Source of the DNA: Neospora caninum Liverpool
Taxonomy: Eukaryota > Apicomplexa > Conoidasida > Eucoccidiorida > Sarcocystidae
DNA: 64,000 bases
Assembly: GCF_000208865.1 (NCBI RefSeq)
Contig: NC_018395.1
Coordinates: forward strand, 5,628,839 to 5,692,838
Direction of reading: 5' to 3'
The stretch's first letter is position 1; each line of letters begins with the position of its first letter. Below the pieces are notes generated by a model. The model ran no database searches. It was given only the letters and a program-made list of their open reading frames with translations, and was not told the DNA's origin. Of this stretch, positions 62,001-64,000 are shown one piece after another. A program made the translations under genes and the position numbers.

Positions 62001-64000
62001 GCACGCGCGAGACACGGCAGGGCGGCGAGCGCTGTTTGGAGAGCCAATGCTGTGAATTTGGCGACATTCGCGTGGAAGGCGTCGATCCACAGAGACGTCA
62101 AAAACGCGGCGATGAGGTCCGGGTGGCGGTTCCACATCGCCCGCGTCTCGCCGGAGCCCGCCAGCTCGAACAGCGACCGGGACGAGGCTGCGTCGTCCAG
62201 GTGTGCGTGGAGAGAGGAGAAGCAGGAAGGCGACGCCTGCGGGTTGGACAAGGCCAGCAGTCTCTCGACGGACGCGGGAAGCGCACGCGCATCCTGCGCA
62301 GCCCTCCGGAGTGGCGTGTGCGAGGCCAAGGGACTCAAAATGGTGTCTCGAAGCTTGAGGAACAGCAAAGGATCGATCAGCGAAGCAGACAGCGAAGCGG
62401 ACGGGGCCGACGCGCTTTCGGGCTGTGACGAACATGAGGGGGAGAGGACAGTAAGGTCTCGCTCGCAGAGTCTGAAAACAGAAAAACAGCGAAGACGCGC
62501 AGCTCAACCCGAGAATGCATTAGCGACGACGCAAGAGACCCGCCGTCTGGTGGTTCCCCGCAGTCTCCTTTCCCCAGTCTGCGAGGAGCCGCTGTGAGCG
62601 CGTGGAGCAGTGTGGGGAGACGCAACGCCCGCGCGCGAAGGGCCCTGACTCACTGGAGGCAAAGTGCGACGGCTCGGGTAACCCCTGTAGCTTTCATCCA
62701 GAGACAGCGTTCCTCCGCTTCCCTTCCGCGCCGCGCCTCGTCTCCGCGCCGCGCCCGCGTGACTCTCTCGAAGGCGAGAAAGCGGTCAAAGAGGCGACCC
62801 GGCTTCGGCGAGGCCGCGCGGGCGATCGAGTGTCTCCGCGCGTGCGGCTCGCCTTCCTCTCGCCGCGAAGCACTGGCTGTCGCGACGCTGTGCAGGGTGT
62901 CGCCTAGCGAGTTGAGGAGCGACGGGGCCTGAATGCTCTTTTCAAAGGCAAAGAGGAGCCGCGAAAACGAGAAGAGGAGATCCCGCTCTTCTCCCAGGTT
63001 CGGGGCGGGGTTCAGGAGGCGATGGGCAACAAGAACGAGGTCGTCGATCACGTCTTGAGGGGAGGCCGAGACAGGGCGTACCCTTTCCCCGTCGCTCGCA
63101 CTTCCGATCTGTCTCGCTGCCCGATCCGATCCCGTTCCGCCTGCGGCCTGCGCGCCGTTCTTCTCACCGCCTTGTCCCCCTTCTCTTCGCCCTTCGAGCT
63201 GTCCAGCTAGGCCGGCGGTCCTGTCTCTACCGCACCCCCCAGTCGCGGCGCCCGACGGGAGGCCGGCCTGTCGTCTCTCTGTGTGCGCCAGGTGGCCCTT
63301 GACGAAACGGCGCGCGGAACCCACACTGCACAGCGTTTCTCGGATCTCGACTGCACAGATCTCTGCGGTGGAGGAGAGCTGGAGAAGAAAGAGCGGACGC
63401 AAGAGGAGTGGAAATCTCGGCACGTTCCGAATGCACGAAGCCAGTGCGTCAAAGTGTTGATACCGCTCGGGCCACTGGCACGCGAGAAGCTGCAGAGCCG
63501 CGGCGCGCGTGGCCTCAGTCACCGCCAGCAGATGGAGAATCTGGAGAGCCTTCAGGAACTCCCAGTGCTGGCTGTAGTTCGCGACGATCGCGGCTTGACG
63601 CTCGCTTTCTCGGACCAGCACGCCGGTGGCGGGGTCGAGGGTCTGGGGCGACAGGTCGCCGACGGCGTCGTCGAAGACCTCAAAGTGGGGCCGCTCCCGC
63701 AGAAGCGCCACCAAGGCCTCAGCTACCTGGCCTGGCCGGACCCCGCCGCGAGTGGTGCCTGGCGAGGAGCCGGAGGACAGACACGCGTCTTGTCCTCGCC
63801 ACCAAAGGACAGGCAGGACGACGGCCGAGGACCGCAGCGGAGGGAACCGGCCGCCCCGGCCTCCTTTTCCGCCGTAGCCGCCCTCGTCTCCGATCAGGAC
63901 TCCGAGGTTTCTCACCGCACGGGAACGCAAGTCTTGCGCGGACCGCGAGGCGGGCGAAAACGCCCCGGCGAGCGTCGCCAGCGAGGCGGGGCTAGTTCGA
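56100..64000 (-). CDS. very large alpha-helical protein, probable repeat solenoid (5' end outside window)
   Basis: No family is recognised. The frame is open to the window edge, so the start lies beyond 64000. Exons on the - strand: 64000-62654, about 62414-60173, 59933-59589, 59251 to about 58241, 57219-57094 and 56576-56100. Donors GTGAGT, GTAAGG, GTAAGC and GTACGC are good, and the downstream introns are phase 0. The donor near 58240 is weak and an exon may be missing between 58.2 and 57.2 kb. The visible part is about 1850 aa. Long Leu/Ala-rich amphipathic helices recur (for example FLKALQILHLLAVTEATRAA and LFWLLAALAPSQG), broken by disordered charged inserts such as the Glu/Asp-rich stretch near 58.5-58.65 kb. 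This is typical of HEAT/ARM-like scaffolds or nuclear transport factors, but I see no diagnostic motif. GC is high throughout, which makes shadow frames long on the opposite strand. Confidence 0.65.

Noticed and set aside
60840..62507. 555-codon frame on the - strand overlapping the solenoid exon
   Set aside because: It is Arg/Ala/Pro-rich with no splice logic, an out-of-phase shadow of the real exon in GC-rich DNA.
61327..62597. long + strand frames opposite the solenoid gene
   Set aside because: They are Arg-rich antisense shadows of a GC-rich coding exon on the other strand.
1..64000. CRISPR arrays, insertion sequences, phage or plasmid elements
   Set aside because: No regularly spaced repeats, transposase-like frames or terminal inverted repeats were seen, and the intron-rich gene structure is eukaryotic.

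Overview
The window looks like nuclear DNA of a coccidian apicomplexan of the Toxoplasma/Neospora/Besnoitia type. This rests on sequence style: genes split by short GT..AG introns, huge low-complexity Ser/Ala/Arg-rich proteins, several candidate secreted proteins, no bacterial-style operons, and GC-rich gene bodies alternating with lower-GC spacers. No species call is certain without a search. All gene models are hand-built from reading frames, splice consensus and intron-phase agreement, so exon edges are predictions.

Left part (1-13 kb): a + strand gene (1684-8211, four exons, 1930 aa) encodes a disordered protein studded with LxxLL(P) motifs. It converges on two tandem - strand genes for membrane-anchored or secreted proteins: an acidic 466-aa protein (9647-11707) and a small protein with a signal peptide (12181-12836). 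A 2-kb divergent spacer follows.

Middle (14.8-33.5 kb): three + strand genes lie in tandem. The first is a many-exon protein with a coiled coil and a C-x2-C-x5-C-x2-C cluster (14862-17232). The second is an eight-exon, 1678-aa polytopic membrane protein (19957-27101) that carries the FUSC/ALMT-type signature K-G-L-x-R-x-x-G-T in its second membrane half and a long Ser-rich insert between halves. The third is a five-exon, 441-aa signal-anchored, Cys-rich protein (30005-33455) in which every intron is phase 1. The 17.2-19.9 kb spacer is unresolved.

Right part (34-64 kb): 34.4-37.4 kb holds coding-like fragments that hop between frames, either a decayed gene or unresolved exons. A - strand CCCH zinc-finger gene (37437-40643) and a + strand secreted class-3 lipase gene (46027-53299) are divergently arranged around a 5.4-kb spacer containing a 58-bp tandem duplication and a strong hairpin. 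The lipase converges on a - strand alpha-helical, probably solenoid-type giant protein (56100 to beyond the window end).

No functional pathway links the genes. The recurring theme is secretory or membrane proteins (five of eight models), typical of parasite-specific loci. The most informative items are the FUSC/ALMT-like transporter with its giant insert, the lipase with its roughly 800-residue extension, and the 441-aa candidate secreted protein.
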